From Synechococcus sp. NOUM97013 (lineage in GTDB: Bacteria > Cyanobacteriota > Cyanobacteriia > PCC-6307 > Cyanobiaceae): a stretch of 64,000 nucleotides of DNA. Location: NCBI RefSeq assembly GCF_014279815.1, contig NZ_CP047941.1, forward strand, positions 2,046,001 through 2,110,000. Direction: 5' to 3'. Every line of letters starts with the position of its first letter. Positions within the stretch are counted from its first letter, which is position 1. This document shows, one piece after another, positions 52,641-62,060 of this stretch. Made by a program: the position numbers and the translations under genes. Under the pieces are notes generated by a model. The model ran no database searches. It saw only the letters and a program-made list of their open reading frames with translations, and was not told the DNA's origin.

Positions 52641-55600
52641 GAGGTGATCAATCCCGGATCATCCCCGGCTGCTGGACCACTGCTGGCCCCATCCGCCTGG
52701 CCCAGCAGAGACTTCATCACGACATAGAACACAGGTACCACAAACAACGACAACACGGTGGCCACCAGCAGACCACCGAACACCACGGCACCCAGTGACG
52801 TCTGACTCCGGGCTCCAGCTCCACTGGCGAACACCAGCGGAACGAAGCCAAACAACGAGGAAATCGCCGTCATCAGAATCGGACGCAGACGCGAGCTCGC
52901 CGCAAAACGCGCGGCCTCCAAGGCATTGGCACCGGCCTGCATGCGCTGATTGGCCATGTCCACAATCAGGATGCCATTGCCTGCCGCCAGGCCAATCAAC
53001 ATCACCAGGCCCACCTGGGCGTAGACGTTGAGCACCTCACCACGCAACGCCAGAAAGAGCAGGGCACCGAGCATGGCTGCAGGGACCGTCATCAGAATGA
53101 TCAGCGGGTCGGCATAGCTCTCGTATTGGGCGGAGAGAACCAAATACACCGCGAGAATGCCCAAAGCGAAGATCACCACCGCCAAAGCACCAGCTTTCAC
53201 TTCTTCCCGGGAGATGCCGGTCCAATCAAAACTGAGGCCCTGAGGGTTCACGCTTTCGAAGATCCCCTTCATCGCGTTGATGGCCTGACCGGAACTGTTG
53301 CCTGGTGCCGGCGTGCCTTCGATTTTGATCGACCGGTACAGGTTGAAATGGGGCACCACCGTGGGGCCATAGGTTTCCCGGACGGTGAAAAATTCAGCCA
53401 AAGGAATCAGATCACCTGTGGCACTTTTCACGTACACAGCGGATAGACGCTCGGGTGTAGCTCGGCTTTCTGCATTGGCCTGCACATAGACACGCCGCAC
53501 CTTTCCTTCCTGGAAGGTGTCGTTCACATACAAACCGCCGAAGTTGACGCTGAAGGTTTGCATCGCCGATCCGAAGTCCACATCGACAGCAGCCATGCGA
53601 TCACGGTCGACCTGGATCTCGATCTGGGGTGATTCAGGCGAGAAAAGCGTGTAGACCCGGTTGAGTTCAGGATCGGCATTGCCGGCCTGGATCAGACGAC
53701 CGGCTGTGGCGTTGAACTCCGCAAGGCTGTAGGCACCACCGCTCTGATCGAGCAGCTGGAACTCAAATCCACCACCGGTGCCATAGCCGGGAATGGAGGG
53801 AGGCTCCACAACAAACACCCGAGCACCATCGACGGAAGCCGCCAGCTTCTTGTTGAGGCGCTCCACGATCGACGCCACCGATTGGTCTTTCTGCTGGCGA
53901 TCCGACCAGTTGGTGGTGCCAAAGAAGAACAGGCCCTTATTGGGACTGTTGCCATCGAGGCTGGCACCGCTGAAAACGGAGGCAGCTGTGATGTCTTTTT
54001 CGGTGCGCAGCACTGCGGCCACCTGCTGATTGATAGCTTCTGTGACCTGAGTAGACACCCCCTCTGGCGCCTGCACGACGCCGATGGCGTACCCCTGGTC
54101 TTCAATCGGAACGAACCCACCGGGGATCGCGCGAAACGCTACGGCCGTCAGCAAGATGCCAGCGCCGAGGATGCTCATCACTAGCTTTCGGCGGCCAAGT
54201 GCCCACTGCAGGGCAGCGGCATAACGGCTTTCCATCACCGCATAGCCGCGGTTGAAGTTGGCGAAGATCACCGGAGTGAACCAGCCCAACGCCAGACCCA
54301 ATGCGGGGTAGATGACGACTGGCAGGATGCGGCTCACTCCCACCAAAATCAAACCGGCGATGGCTCCACCGATGGTGAAGGGCAGGGTGGCCGGACGATC
54401 CAAAACGCGGCCGAGCAGTAGCCCGGCCAAGGCTCCGATGGCGGTGGGCACCAGCACCAACGCGGCCCCTCCACCGACCACAAGCAGGCCGTACACGAAA
54501 CCGATCACGGTGCCGGCGATGGCATAGGCCTTGCGACCGGGATCCTTCGATTCGCGAGCCAACAGCAACGCCGAGAGCATCGGCGAAAAGGTGAGTGCGT
54601 TGAAGGTGGAAATGGCGATCGAGAAGATCACCGTGGCCGCAAACTGCTTGTAGATCGTTCCTGTGGCCCCGGGGAAGAAGAGCACCGGTAGGAACACCGC
54701 GAACTTCACCAGAGAGGTGGCGATCACGGCGGAGAACAGTTCATCCATCGTGGCTTTGGCCGCCTCAAGCGCCGTCATGCCTTCGGCTTTCTTGCTGGAC
54801 GTGTCCTCGATCACGGTGATGGCGTCATCCACCACCAGGCCGGTGGCCAGCACGAGACCGAACAGGGTGAGCTGATTCAGGGAGAAGCCGAAACCAAGCA
54901 CCAGCCCGAAGGTGCCGATCAACGCAACAGGGATGGCAATCCCTGGAACCAGCGTGGCCTTCCAGTTCTGCAGAAACAGAAACAGGATCAACACCACAAG
55001 GATCACGGCATCCCGTAAGGAATTCACCACGCCCTGAATGGAGGCGGTGATGAAGTCGGTGTTGTCGTAGATCTTCTCCATCTTCATGCCCACCGGCATG
55101 GTCTTTTCGAACTCGGCCAGCACCGACTTCACTCCGTCGGAAACCTCAAGGGCATTGCTGCCGGTGAGCTGATACACCGCCAGTCCCACCGATGGGACGC
55201 CCTGAAGATCGGTAGCGCTCACGGCATAGGACTCACCACCGAGTTGGACGCTGCCCACATCCCGCAAGCGCACGAGCCCACCTTCTTCAGCGGTGCGGAC
55301 AACCATCGACTCAAATTCCTCAACGCTGCGCAGACGGCCTTGCAGCTGCACCGTGAAAGTGAACTGCTGCCCCTGCGGCGATGGTTCACCGCCCACCTGA
55401 CCAGCCGGCACCAGACGGTTCTGGCTGGACAGCTGGTTGACAACGTCCGTTGAGGTGAGACCGAAAGCCGTGAGCTTGTCGGGATCCAGCCAGAGGCGGA
55501 ACGCCAGTTTGCGATTACCGAAATAAGTGAGATCACCAACCCCGGTCACGCGCTTGATCGAGTCCGTAAGGTTCAGATCGAGAAGGCCGCTGATCGTCTC

Positions 55601-56068
55601 AGCGCTGTAGGTGATCGTGTCGGGATCCTCACTGCCGAAGTTGTAGACAAGCAGAATTGAGTTGGATGCCTTGTTGACGGTCACCCCGGCTTTGCGAACC
55701 TCTTCTGGGAGCTGTGGCTCAGCAAGCGAAACCCGGTTTTGAACATTGACCTGGTTGATGTCGCCATTCGTGCCGCTAGCAAAAGCCACATCAATGGAGC
55801 TCACACCATCGGCCGAGCTGTTGGACTTGATGAAGTCCATGTTCTCGACACCATTGATCTGCTGCTCCAGCACCGAGGTGACACCCTCTTCCACGGAGAT
55901 GGCATCAGCTCCGGTGTAGTTCGCACGCACCTTGACGGTGGGCGGCGCGATGTCGGGCAGGTTTTCGATCGGGAGGATCGGAATCGCGATCAAACCCACG
56001 ATCACGATCAGGATGCTGCAGACCGTGGTGAGAACCGGTCGGGTGATGAAGTTGTTGGATGCAGACAT
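52637..56068 (-). CDS. RND efflux pump inner-membrane transporter (HAE1/AcrB type)
   Basis: 1143 residues. N terminus FITRPVLTTVCSILIVIVGL. The proton-relay helix 4 carries LFGLVLATGLVVDDAITVIE (the two Asp), followed by FLPVLFFPGATGTIYKQFAA. Porter-domain features (VSLAEPQLPEEVRKAGVTVN) and the C-terminal QVGLVMLIGLAAGNGILIVD agree. Compared with about 1040 residues for AcrB, there is an insertion of about 90 hydrophobic residues at roughly 505-595 (AIAGTVIGFVYGLLVVGGGA to FTIGGAIAGLILVGVSRILP) that adds about three or four membrane segments. It expels toxic compounds with the adaptor encoded 11 bases upstream. No outer-membrane TolC gene is nearby. Confidence 0.92.
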   Translation of the reverse strand: MSASNNFITRPVLTTVCSILIVIVGLIAIPILPIENLPDIAPPTVKVRANYTGADAISVEEGVTSVLEQQINGVENMDFIKSNSSADGVSSIDVAFASGTNGDINQVNVQNRVSLAEPQLPEEVRKAGVTVNKASNSILLVYNFGSEDPDTITYSAETISGLLDLNLTDSIKRVTGVGDLTYFGNRKLAFRLWLDPDKLTAFGLTSTDVVNQLSSQNRLVPAGQVGGEPSPQGQQFTFTVQLQGRLRSVEEFESMVVRTAEEGGLVRLRDVGSVQLGGESYAVSATDLQGVPSVGLAVYQLTGSNALEVSDGVKSVLAEFEKTMPVGMKMEKIYDNTDFITASIQGVVNSLRDAVILVVLILFLFLQNWKATLVPGIAIPVALIGTFGLVLGFGFSLNQLTLFGLVLATGLVVDDAITVIEDTSSKKAEGMTALEAAKATMDELFSAVIATSLVKFAVFLPVLFFPGATGTIYKQFAATVIFSIAISTFNALTFSPMLSALLLARESKDPGRKAYAIAGTVIGFVYGLLVVGGGAALVLVPTAIGALAGLLLGRVLDRPATLPFTIGGAIAGLILVGVSRILPVVIYPALGLALGWFTPVIFANFNRGYAVMESRYAAALQWALGRRKLVMSILGAGILLTAVAFRAIPGGFVPIEDQGYAIGVVQAPEGVSTQVTEAINQQVAAVLRTEKDITAASVFSGASLDGNSPNKGLFFFGTTNWSDRQQKDQSVASIVERLNKKLAASVDGARVFVVEPPSIPGYGTGGGFEFQLLDQSGGAYSLAEFNATAGRLIQAGNADPELNRVYTLFSPESPQIEIQVDRDRMAAVDVDFGSAMQTFSVNFGGLYVNDTFQEGKVRRVYVQANAESRATPERLSAVYVKSATGDLIPLAEFFTVRETYGPTVVPHFNLYRSIKIEGTPAPGNSSGQAINAMKGIFESVNPQGLSFDWTGISREEVKAGALAVVIFALGILAVYLVLSAQYESYADPLIILMTVPAAMLGALLFLALRGEVLNVYAQVGLVMLIGLAAGNGILIVDMANQRMQAGANALEAARFAASSRLRPILMTAISSLFGFVPLVFASGAGARSQTSLGAVVFGGLLVATVLSLFVVPVFYVVMKSLLGQADGASSGPAAGDDPGLITS

Positions 56069-56079
56069 TGCTCAGGCGC

Positions 56080-57186
56080 TCAGTTGTTCACCTTCACGGG
56101 CACGCCATGGCGGAGGCTCAACAGATTGCTGGTGATCACCTTCTGGCCTAACTCCAGCCCTTTGGTGACGGGATAACGATTGTTCTGAAGCGAACCGAGG
56201 CTCACCGGGGTCTGCAGTGCAAACAGACTTGTGGAAGGAATCACGCCACGTTCAATGCCCTTCTTGATGCGATCCAGATCAGCTTTGCCCGGCTGAGCCT
56301 CAAGCTCTCTAAGGGTGCCGAGCCGAAACACAAAGCTCTGGCCTGAGGTTTGGGTGACAGCCGCAAAAGGAACGGAGGGAAGCTCGCGGGCATCCAGTTG
56401 CACCCGGGTGCGCAATCGCTGACCATTGCGCAGGGATCCATCGGGATTGGGGAATTCCGCCAGCACCAGCAGAGCCTGTGTTCCCGAGACGATTCCGGGA
56501 TCCACAGAAGACACGGTGCTTTGCGCTAGCACCTCATCGCTACCGGGAAGGCTGAGAAGAACCTGCTGCCCCAGGCGGATGCGATTGGCGTAGGTGGAAG
56601 GGACCTCAACCCTGGCTTCCAGAGTGTTGTCGCGAATGAGCTTGGTGAAGGGGTCGCCGGTCTGCACCACATCGCCGACCTGCACCGAGACATCCGCTAC
56701 AAATCCGGCGATGGGTGACTCCAAATTGCTGTAAGCGAGTTGCGCCTCTTGAGCCAGAACCTTGTTGCGGGAAGCGATATAGACAGCTCGACGCTGATCG
56801 CGTTCCGACGCCTCAGCAGCTCCAAGCGGGACTAAGAATTCATAGCGTTTGAGCTCCAGCAGATCCTTCTGCTCTTCAGCTCGGGCGGTGGCCAGGCGTG
56901 CTTGTTCCGCGGCCTGATCCAGAACCATGAGCAACTGGCCTGGCTTCACCTGATCACCCTGAGCGATCTTCAGCTCAAGAATGCGGCCGGAAGCCTGAGC
57001 TGCCAGCTGCACCAGATCACTCGCTTCGAGGGTGCTCACCGTGTCGACATCGTCGGTGAACATCGCTTCTTCGACAGGAGCCTGTTGCACCTCGGGCAAG
57101 GGTCGCTGTGCTCCACCGCCCATCCCACAAGCCGACAGCATGACGGTCGTCAAGGCCAGCGGAATCAGGGGTCGGTTCAGACGCAC
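56080..57186 (-). CDS. RND efflux periplasmic adaptor (membrane fusion protein)
   Basis: 368 residues. Lipoprotein signal with lipobox LSAC (LALTTVMLSACGMGGG). Barrel-sandwich half ILELKIAQGDQVKPGQLLMV and its partner SPIAGFVADVSVQVGDVVQT flank a short coiled coil (AEEQKDLLELKRYEFLVPLG). A beta-barrel follows (NTLEARVEVPSTYANRIRLG). It connects the RND transporter to an outer-membrane channel. First gene of the pump operon, divergent from rarA. Confidence 0.92.
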   Translation of the reverse strand: MRLNRPLIPLALTTVMLSACGMGGGAQRPLPEVQQAPVEEAMFTDDVDTVSTLEASDLVQLAAQASGRILELKIAQGDQVKPGQLLMVLDQAAEQARLATARAEEQKDLLELKRYEFLVPLGAAEASERDQRRAVYIASRNKVLAQEAQLAYSNLESPIAGFVADVSVQVGDVVQTGDPFTKLIRDNTLEARVEVPSTYANRIRLGQQVLLSLPGSDEVLAQSTVSSVDPGIVSGTQALLVLAEFPNPDGSLRNGQRLRTRVQLDARELPSVPFAAVTQTSGQSFVFRLGTLRELEAQPGKADLDRIKKGIERGVIPSTSLFALQTPVSLGSLQNNRYPVTKGLELGQKVITSNLLSLRHGVPVKVNN

Positions 57187-57276
57187 GGCCAGATGTCAGA
57201 CGGCCGCATTATGACTGCGATTTTTAGTTTGATTGGCCTAAATCAGGCAAGAATCACAACTTCAGGATTCGATGCC

Positions 57277-59493
57277 GTGGGCGGACCTTCAGATCAGGAT
57301 CTGTTCAGCCATCACGGCGATGCCCTGAGACGTCAGCAGGCACCCCTTGCCGACCGCCTCCGTCCGCGTGATCTGGATGAATTCGTCGGCCAGGGAGCAA
57401 TCCTCGCCGAAGGCAGGCTGCTCCGACGCGCCATTGCCGCCGATCGGGTCGGCAACCTGATCCTGCATGGTCCTCCAGGAGTCGGCAAAACCACCCTGGC
57501 GCGGATCATCGCCAATCACACCCGAGCCCATTTCAGCTCGCTCAATGCTGTGCTGGCTGGGGTGAAGGATCTACGCCATGAGGTGGATGAAGCGCACCGC
57601 CGCCTGGAGCACCACGGACTGCGCACAATCCTGTTCATCGATGAGGTGCACCGCTTCAACAGTGCCCAGCAGGATGCGTTGCTGCCATGGGTTGAAAACG
57701 GAACCCTCACGCTGATCGGAGCGACGACTGAAAACCCCTACTTCGAAGTCAACAAGGCACTGGTGAGCCGCTCGCGGCTGTTTCGGCTCGAAGCCTTGGA
57801 AGCCGATGACCTGAGCCGGTTACTCAGGAGCGCACTCAGCGACGCGGAACGCGGCTACGGCAACCGAAAGGTGGAGATCACACCAGAGGCGGCCGACCAC
57901 CTGGTGAACGTTGCCGGCGGTGACGCGCGCAGCTTGCTGAATGCGCTCGAACTGGCCGTGGAGAGCACACCCACCAGCGCGAAAGGAGTGATCGAGATCG
58001 ACCTCGGCATCGCTGAAGAGTCGATTCAGCAGAGAGCCGTGCTGTACGACAAACAAGGGGATGCGCACTTCGACACGATCAGTGCCTTCATCAAATCGCT
58101 GCGCGGTTCTGACGCCGATGCTGCTCTGTTCTGGCTGGCCCGGATGATCGAAGCCGGAGAAAATCCGCGCTTCATCTTTCGCCGCATGCTGATCGCCGCC
58201 GGAGAAGATGTGGGCTTGGCTGATCCCCAAGCGGTGGTGGTGGTGGAAGCCTGTGCCGCGGCCTTTGAACGCATCGGCTTACCGGAGGGTCTTTATCCCT
58301 TGGCACAGGCCGCCCTTTATCTGGCCTGCACAGACAAAAGCAACAGCACTTCCGGGGTCTTCGAGGCCCTGCGCAGCGTGCGTGACGCACAGCGTCAGGA
58401 GGTGCCGACCCACCTAAGGGATGCCAACCGCGATGGCGATGCCTTCGGCGATGGCAAGGGCTATCGCTATCCCCATGCCTTCCGCGAACACTGGGTAGCT
58501 CAGCAATACCTTCCCAAGGCCCTACAAGGTGAGGTGTTCTGGTCAGCGAGCAGCCAGGGATGGGAAGGCCAACGGCGCGAGCGGATGCTGGAGCGCCGAG
58601 CGGCGCAGCTGGCAGCCTCCGCGGAAGCCGTGGATGAGCATCCGCTGCTGATGAGCAGTGGCCCGGAAGAACCCCAGCTGGAGCGATGGTTGCAGCGGCA
58701 ACGGGCTGTGGATGGTGAACGCCTGCAGGAGCTGCGCCAACGGCTCTGGTCGGATCTCGACTGGAAGCGCACTGACCGCGTCGTCGTGCTGGGTGGACGC
58801 TCGCTGCTGTGGTCACTCGACCCGCTGGGCGCCGTTGCCGAAGGTGGGCTGACAATCCTCTGCGCCTCCCGCACCGAACAGCAACGGCTGGACGCCCAGC
58901 TGCAACTGCTCGACCCGCTCCATCAACCGACCGTGCTGGACAGTCCGAAGGGGCTGGACAGGTTCAAGGCCGATTACCGCTTCGAGGTGCTGGGAGGAAG
59001 GCTCAATGCTCAGGACCTGTCCTCGCCAGAACTGGAAACCATCTGGAAGGCATTGAGTGCAAGGGCGATGCCGGATGCACAGCTGCGTCTGTTGTTCAGT
59101 GAGCCCCAACTCGGACCCGCTGCCGCAGTGCTCGAGCTGGTCGACAACGACACAACCGATCCGTACCTCCTGCAGGCTCTCAACTCTCTGGCCCAGCGGG
59201 AGGGCGATTGGCTTTCCCAGGAGACGCAACGGGAGCGTCTGCTCGCGACACTCGACACCAACGGTTGGACAATCCAGCCGTCCAGCTGGCAGGAATCCCT
59301 GACGCTGACGGTGGATGCCAGCCTGATCGAACGGTGGCTCGGAGACAGTCGTCCCTATCAGCAGGCGATGGAAGCATCAGGAGACATCGGCTCAGAAGAG
59401 CTTTCCGTGCTTAGGCAAGCCCTAACGCGACTGCTCGGGCAGACCCTTCCTCAACGGTTGCGCCACTGGCGACTTACCGGCGTGTATCACTGA
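57277..59493 (+). CDS. rarA: Replication-associated recombination ATPase RarA with long C-terminal extension
   Basis: About 738 residues from GTG 57277; an ATG at 57211 is also in frame and the frame stays open far upstream. N-terminal clamp-loader-like ATPase: [20 protein letters not shown], Walker [20 protein letters not shown], Walker [21 protein letters not shown], sensor [20 protein letters not shown]. RarA proteins act at stalled forks and are about 430-450 residues. Here about 290 residues follow (for example [20 protein letters not shown] and [20 protein letters not shown]), with a Rossmann/methyltransferase-like pattern but no clear SAM motif. It is divergent from the efflux adaptor. 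Confidence 0.9.
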   Translation: MGGPSDQDLFSHHGDALRRQQAPLADRLRPRDLDEFVGQGAILAEGRLLRRAIAADRVGNLILHGPPGVGKTTLARIIANHTRAHFSSLNAVLAGVKDLRHEVDEAHRRLEHHGLRTILFIDEVHRFNSAQQDALLPWVENGTLTLIGATTENPYFEVNKALVSRSRLFRLEALEADDLSRLLRSALSDAERGYGNRKVEITPEAADHLVNVAGGDARSLLNALELAVESTPTSAKGVIEIDLGIAEESIQQRAVLYDKQGDAHFDTISAFIKSLRGSDADAALFWLARMIEAGENPRFIFRRMLIAAGEDVGLADPQAVVVVEACAAAFERIGLPEGLYPLAQAALYLACTDKSNSTSGVFEALRSVRDAQRQEVPTHLRDANRDGDAFGDGKGYRYPHAFREHWVAQQYLPKALQGEVFWSASSQGWEGQRRERMLERRAAQLAASAEAVDEHPLLMSSGPEEPQLERWLQRQRAVDGERLQELRQRLWSDLDWKRTDRVVVLGGRSLLWSLDPLGAVAEGGLTILCASRTEQQRLDAQLQLLDPLHQPTVLDSPKGLDRFKADYRFEVLGGRLNAQDLSSPELETIWKALSARAMPDAQLRLLFSEPQLGPAAAVLELVDNDTTDPYLLQALNSLAQREGDWLSQETQRERLLATLDTNGWTIQPSSWQESLTLTVDASLIERWLGDSRPYQQAMEASGDIGSEELSVLRQALTRLLGQTLPQRLRHWRLTGVYH

Positions 59494-59502
59494 GAGCGGC
59501 AT

Positions 59503-59533
59503 AAAAAAAGCCCCGGCAATGCCGGGGCCTTTT
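59503..59533. terminator. Bidirectional terminator between rarA and the secreted gene
   Basis: GCCCCGGC pairs with GCCGGGGC around AAT (8 bp, perfect). Seven A precede it (T on the minus strand), and CTTTT follows on the plus strand, so it can end both convergent transcripts. Confidence 0.88.
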
Positions 59534-59568
59534 GAACGATGACGTCGAACCTGAAGGGTTCGAATCGA

Positions 59569-60195
59569 TCACCAGAGGCCGCGAACGGGGGCGGCAACAG
59601 GAGCGGGCTCCGCAGGGAGGATCTGGTTGGCCTGCACGCAAGCGGGCAGGAACACGTACCAGGAGAGCAGGGAGGTGGACTGAGGCTCGTCGAGGCCGTC
59701 CTTGCAGACGTTCTGAGCACCGTCAGAAGTGCCGTTGTCGTTCAGACGGAAGTCGACGGGCAGGTTGGCCATGATGCCGGCGGAAGAGATTTCGCCGTCA
59801 GCAGCGTCGAGAATGATGGCGGAGCGAAGAGCGACCACAGCGGTCTTCTTCTTCTGCCAGTAGGGGAAGTAGCTGCGGGTCTGGTCGTCGAGGAAGGCGA
59901 CGCCATCGGCGGAATACAGGAAGCGGGACACGCCAACCAGATCCACGTCGTAGGTCTTGGTCATGCCTTCCTGGATCTCATCGGCAGTCCAACCGGAGTT
60001 GTTGATGCCGGCCTGAAGGGCGCGATCGGTGATTTCGCCTTCGCTGAAGAACTTGGCGAAGGAACTGGCTTTGGTGGTCCAGACAGCACCACCGGACACC
60101 CAGCGCACGGGGCGCGAGGTGCCAGCTTCAGCGGCGACAGCCAGAGTGGTAAGGGAAGCGGCGGCGAGTGCGCCGGCTGCAAAACGGGTGAACAC
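59569..60195 (-). CDS. Secreted protein with DUF1400-like domain
   Basis: 208 residues. Signal peptide FAAGALAAASLTTLAVAAEA. The mature part has the order of elements found in the cyanobacterial DUF1400 domain (usually N-terminal to an alpha/beta hydrolase): FAKFFSEGEITDRALQAGIN, YDVDLVGVSRFLYSADGVAF, VVALRSAIILDAADGEISSA, IMANLPVDFRLND. No hydrolase domain follows; instead there is a Pro/Ala-rich tail with two Cys (NVCKDGLDE, LPACVQANQ). It is therefore a stand-alone version. Located in the periplasm, function unknown. Confidence 0.6.
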   Translation of the reverse strand: MFTRFAAGALAAASLTTLAVAAEAGTSRPVRWVSGGAVWTTKASSFAKFFSEGEITDRALQAGINNSGWTADEIQEGMTKTYDVDLVGVSRFLYSADGVAFLDDQTRSYFPYWQKKKTAVVALRSAIILDAADGEISSAGIMANLPVDFRLNDNGTSDGAQNVCKDGLDEPQSTSLLSWYVFLPACVQANQILPAEPAPVAAPVRGLW

Positions 60196-60256
60196 GGACG
60201 GCGAAAAAAGACGTCTCTAAAAACCTAGCCGTATGAAAAACAGTTGCCAACAAAAT

Positions 60257-60270
60257 CGCCGAAAGCGGCG
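60257..60270 (-). terminator. Small hairpin upstream of the DUF1400-like gene
   Basis: On the minus strand CGCCG-CTTT-CGGCG is followed by ATTTTGTT. It probably ends the transcript of the gene at 60404-60904. The rest of 60196-60403 presumably holds the promoter of the secreted gene, but I see no clear -10/-35 pair. Confidence 0.4.
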
Positions 60271-60403
60271 GAATCACAAGAGAAATCCGCACGATTCGGC
60301 CCACCCAACCTCGAGTCTCGCGATTCCCGCCAGACCCGAGAAACCCATTTAAAGACCGGAAAGTGTTTCAGATGACCTGAAGATTGCTAATGCATCAAGC
60401 ACA

Positions 60404-60904
60404 TCACTGAGGCAGTGCAGTCCAACCCGCAGGGCATTGATCGCTGTCAGTCACAGCTGCTGACGTGGCGCCAACATCGGCGATCGGACCTCGACAGTGC
60501 ACGCGACGCAATTTTCCTCCATCGACGCTGACTTGAGAGAGGTAGGCCTCATCTCCACGCCTTGGCGTCAGCCAAAGCCTTGTCTGCAAAGGCTGACTCT
60601 CCACGCTCGCTTTCAAGGAAGGATCAGCGACGAGCCCCAGATCAATCAGTGAGGAGGCGAACTGGCCCCAGTAATGACGTGTGAGCTGAGCTCGGGTAAA
60701 CGCGCCCAAGAGCTCTTCCGCTTGGCGTCGCTGGTGAAGCGTGGCTTCCCGCTCGTCCAACCTGGTCCACTCGGAATCACCAGCCAGCCAGGCGACATCA
60801 GCGGCCGTGCGACCCTGCCCATGCAATAGTCCGGAAGCACCAAGGCCTGCCAGCAAGGCCGCGCTGGCAAACGTTGGAACCCAATGCCAGCGAGAGGCAG
60901 GCAA
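60404..60904 (-). CDS. Hypothetical protein with N-terminal membrane segment
   Basis: 166 residues. One N-terminal hydrophobic helix (WVPTFASAALLAGLGASGLL), then helical WTRLDEREATLHQRRQAEEL, and a beta-rich C-terminal half with two Cys (RRVHCRGPIADVG, DSDQCPAGWTALPQ). The topology (one helix, then a small disulfide-bonded domain) resembles type IV pilin-like or pseudopilin accessory proteins, but there is no prepilin cleavage motif. It is 24 bases downstream of the phosphopantetheinyl transferase gene. Confidence 0.6.
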   Translation of the reverse strand: MPASRWHWVPTFASAALLAGLGASGLLHGQGRTAADVAWLAGDSEWTRLDEREATLHQRRQAEELLGAFTRAQLTRHYWGQFASSLIDLGLVADPSLKASVESQPLQTRLWLTPRRGDEAYLSQVSVDGGKLRRVHCRGPIADVGATSAAVTDSDQCPAGWTALPQ

Positions 60905-60928
60905 AACCGGACGACGAAACGACTGAAG

Positions 60929-61495
60929 TCACGCTAGGCAGAGTCGGCAATCCTGCAGCAATTGTTTGTCGGCGACGGCGACTGCCATGCGCCAATCACC
61001 CTGGGATCGCAACTCAACCGCGATCTCAACGGCCAGATCACCGTGACGTGCCCATCTCAGGCATGGACTCACTTCCCAGAAGCGCAAGTCACCGGCCAGC
61101 GTTCCGCGTTGCCACTTGATGGCCGCTTCCTTGATCAGCCAGCGATCCAGCACCTCGCGACGCAAGCGCTCACCCTGGAGGGCAACCAAATCGCTTCGTT
61201 CCACGCCGGTGAAAAAGCGCCGCATCAAAGCATCCGCAGGAAAGGCGCGATCGGCTCGCTCCAAATCGACACCAACCGGCTGCGGGCTCCAAGCCAGCAG
61301 GCAAGCATCGACGCAATGGCTGAGGCTGATGTAGCCCCAACCAGGAGCAAGGAGGGGCGCCGCCCCTGGCGGTGCCGTCAAGGGAACCTCTTCGGCAGAG
61401 CAACCATGCAGCGACGCCAGGCAGCTCCGCATCCAAAGCCGTGAACGCCGGAACTGCTTCGCGCGAGGCTGAGGAAGGCCTTCCTCCCAGACCAT
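60929..61495 (-). CDS. 4'-phosphopantetheinyl transferase (Sfp type)
   Basis: 188 residues from ATG 61495; the frame is open to 61630, but no start there fits. Family motifs: WGYISLSHCVDACLLAWS, PVGVDLERADRAFPADAL (Mg-binding Asp and Glu) and LDRWLIKEAAIKWQRGTLAG (catalytic WxxKEAxxK). It attaches phosphopantetheine to acyl or peptidyl carrier proteins. In cyanobacteria a single Sfp/HetI-type enzyme often serves both fatty-acid and secondary metabolism. Confidence 0.88.
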   Translation of the reverse strand: MVWEEGLPQPRAKQFRRSRLWMRSCLASLHGCSAEEVPLTAPPGAAPLLAPGWGYISLSHCVDACLLAWSPQPVGVDLERADRAFPADALMRRFFTGVERSDLVALQGERLRREVLDRWLIKEAAIKWQRGTLAGDLRFWEVSPCLRWARHGDLAVEIAVELRSQGDWRMAVAVADKQLLQDCRLCLA

Positions 61496-61592
61496 CTCCT
61501 CTGCCGTGAGTCCCGATGGATCGTCGCTGAGCTCGGAACGAGACTCTCTTATCCATAGAGCCGTTACGCTGCCGCCGATTGTTCTGCCGCCC

Positions 61593-62060
61593 ATGACACT
61601 GCAGATCGGCGATCCCGCCCCTGATTTCACGCTTCCGGATGAAAATGATCAGCCCGTGGCCCTGTCATCCCTGAAAGGACAGCGGGTGGTGATCTATTTC
61701 TATCCGAAGGATGCCACCCCTGGCTGCACCAAAGAGGCCTGCAACTTCCGTGATCGCTGGGGCGATCTGCAAAAGCACAACATCAAGGTGCTGGGCATCA
61801 GCAAGGACAATGCGGCATCTCACACCCGGTTCATCGCCAAACAGGAACTGCCCTTCACCCTGCTGACGGATGAAGAGCCGTGTGCCGTCGCCAGTTCCTA
61901 CGAGAGCTATGGACTGAAGAAATTCATGGGTCGCGAATACATGGGCATGATGCGCCACACCTTTGTGGTGGATGCCGAAGGCAAGCTCGAACTGATTTAT
62001 CGCAAGGTGAAAGCTGACTCGATGGCTGATCAAGTTCTCAACGATCTGGGCCTGAGCTGA
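61593..62060 (+). CDS. bcp: Thioredoxin-dependent peroxiredoxin (PrxQ/Bcp)
   Basis: 155 residues from ATG 61593 (MTLQIGDPAPDFTLPDENDQ). The active site YPKDATPGCTKEACNFRD has the peroxidatic Cys and, five residues later, the resolving Cys, as in PrxQ. Also GISKDNAASHTRFIAKQELP and GMMRHTFVVDAEGKL. It reduces hydroperoxides with thioredoxin. Divergent from the phosphopantetheinyl transferase; its 3' end overlaps coaX by 23 bases. Confidence 0.95.
   Translation: MTLQIGDPAPDFTLPDENDQPVALSSLKGQRVVIYFYPKDATPGCTKEACNFRDRWGDLQKHNIKVLGISKDNAASHTRFIAKQELPFTLLTDEEPCAVASSYESYGLKKFMGREYMGMMRHTFVVDAEGKLELIYRKVKADSMADQVLNDLGLS

Noticed and set aside
60257-60270. Riboswitch or attenuator in front of the DUF1400-like gene
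   Set aside because: Only one 5-bp hairpin is visible and no ligand-binding core; listed merely as a weak terminator of the upstream gene.
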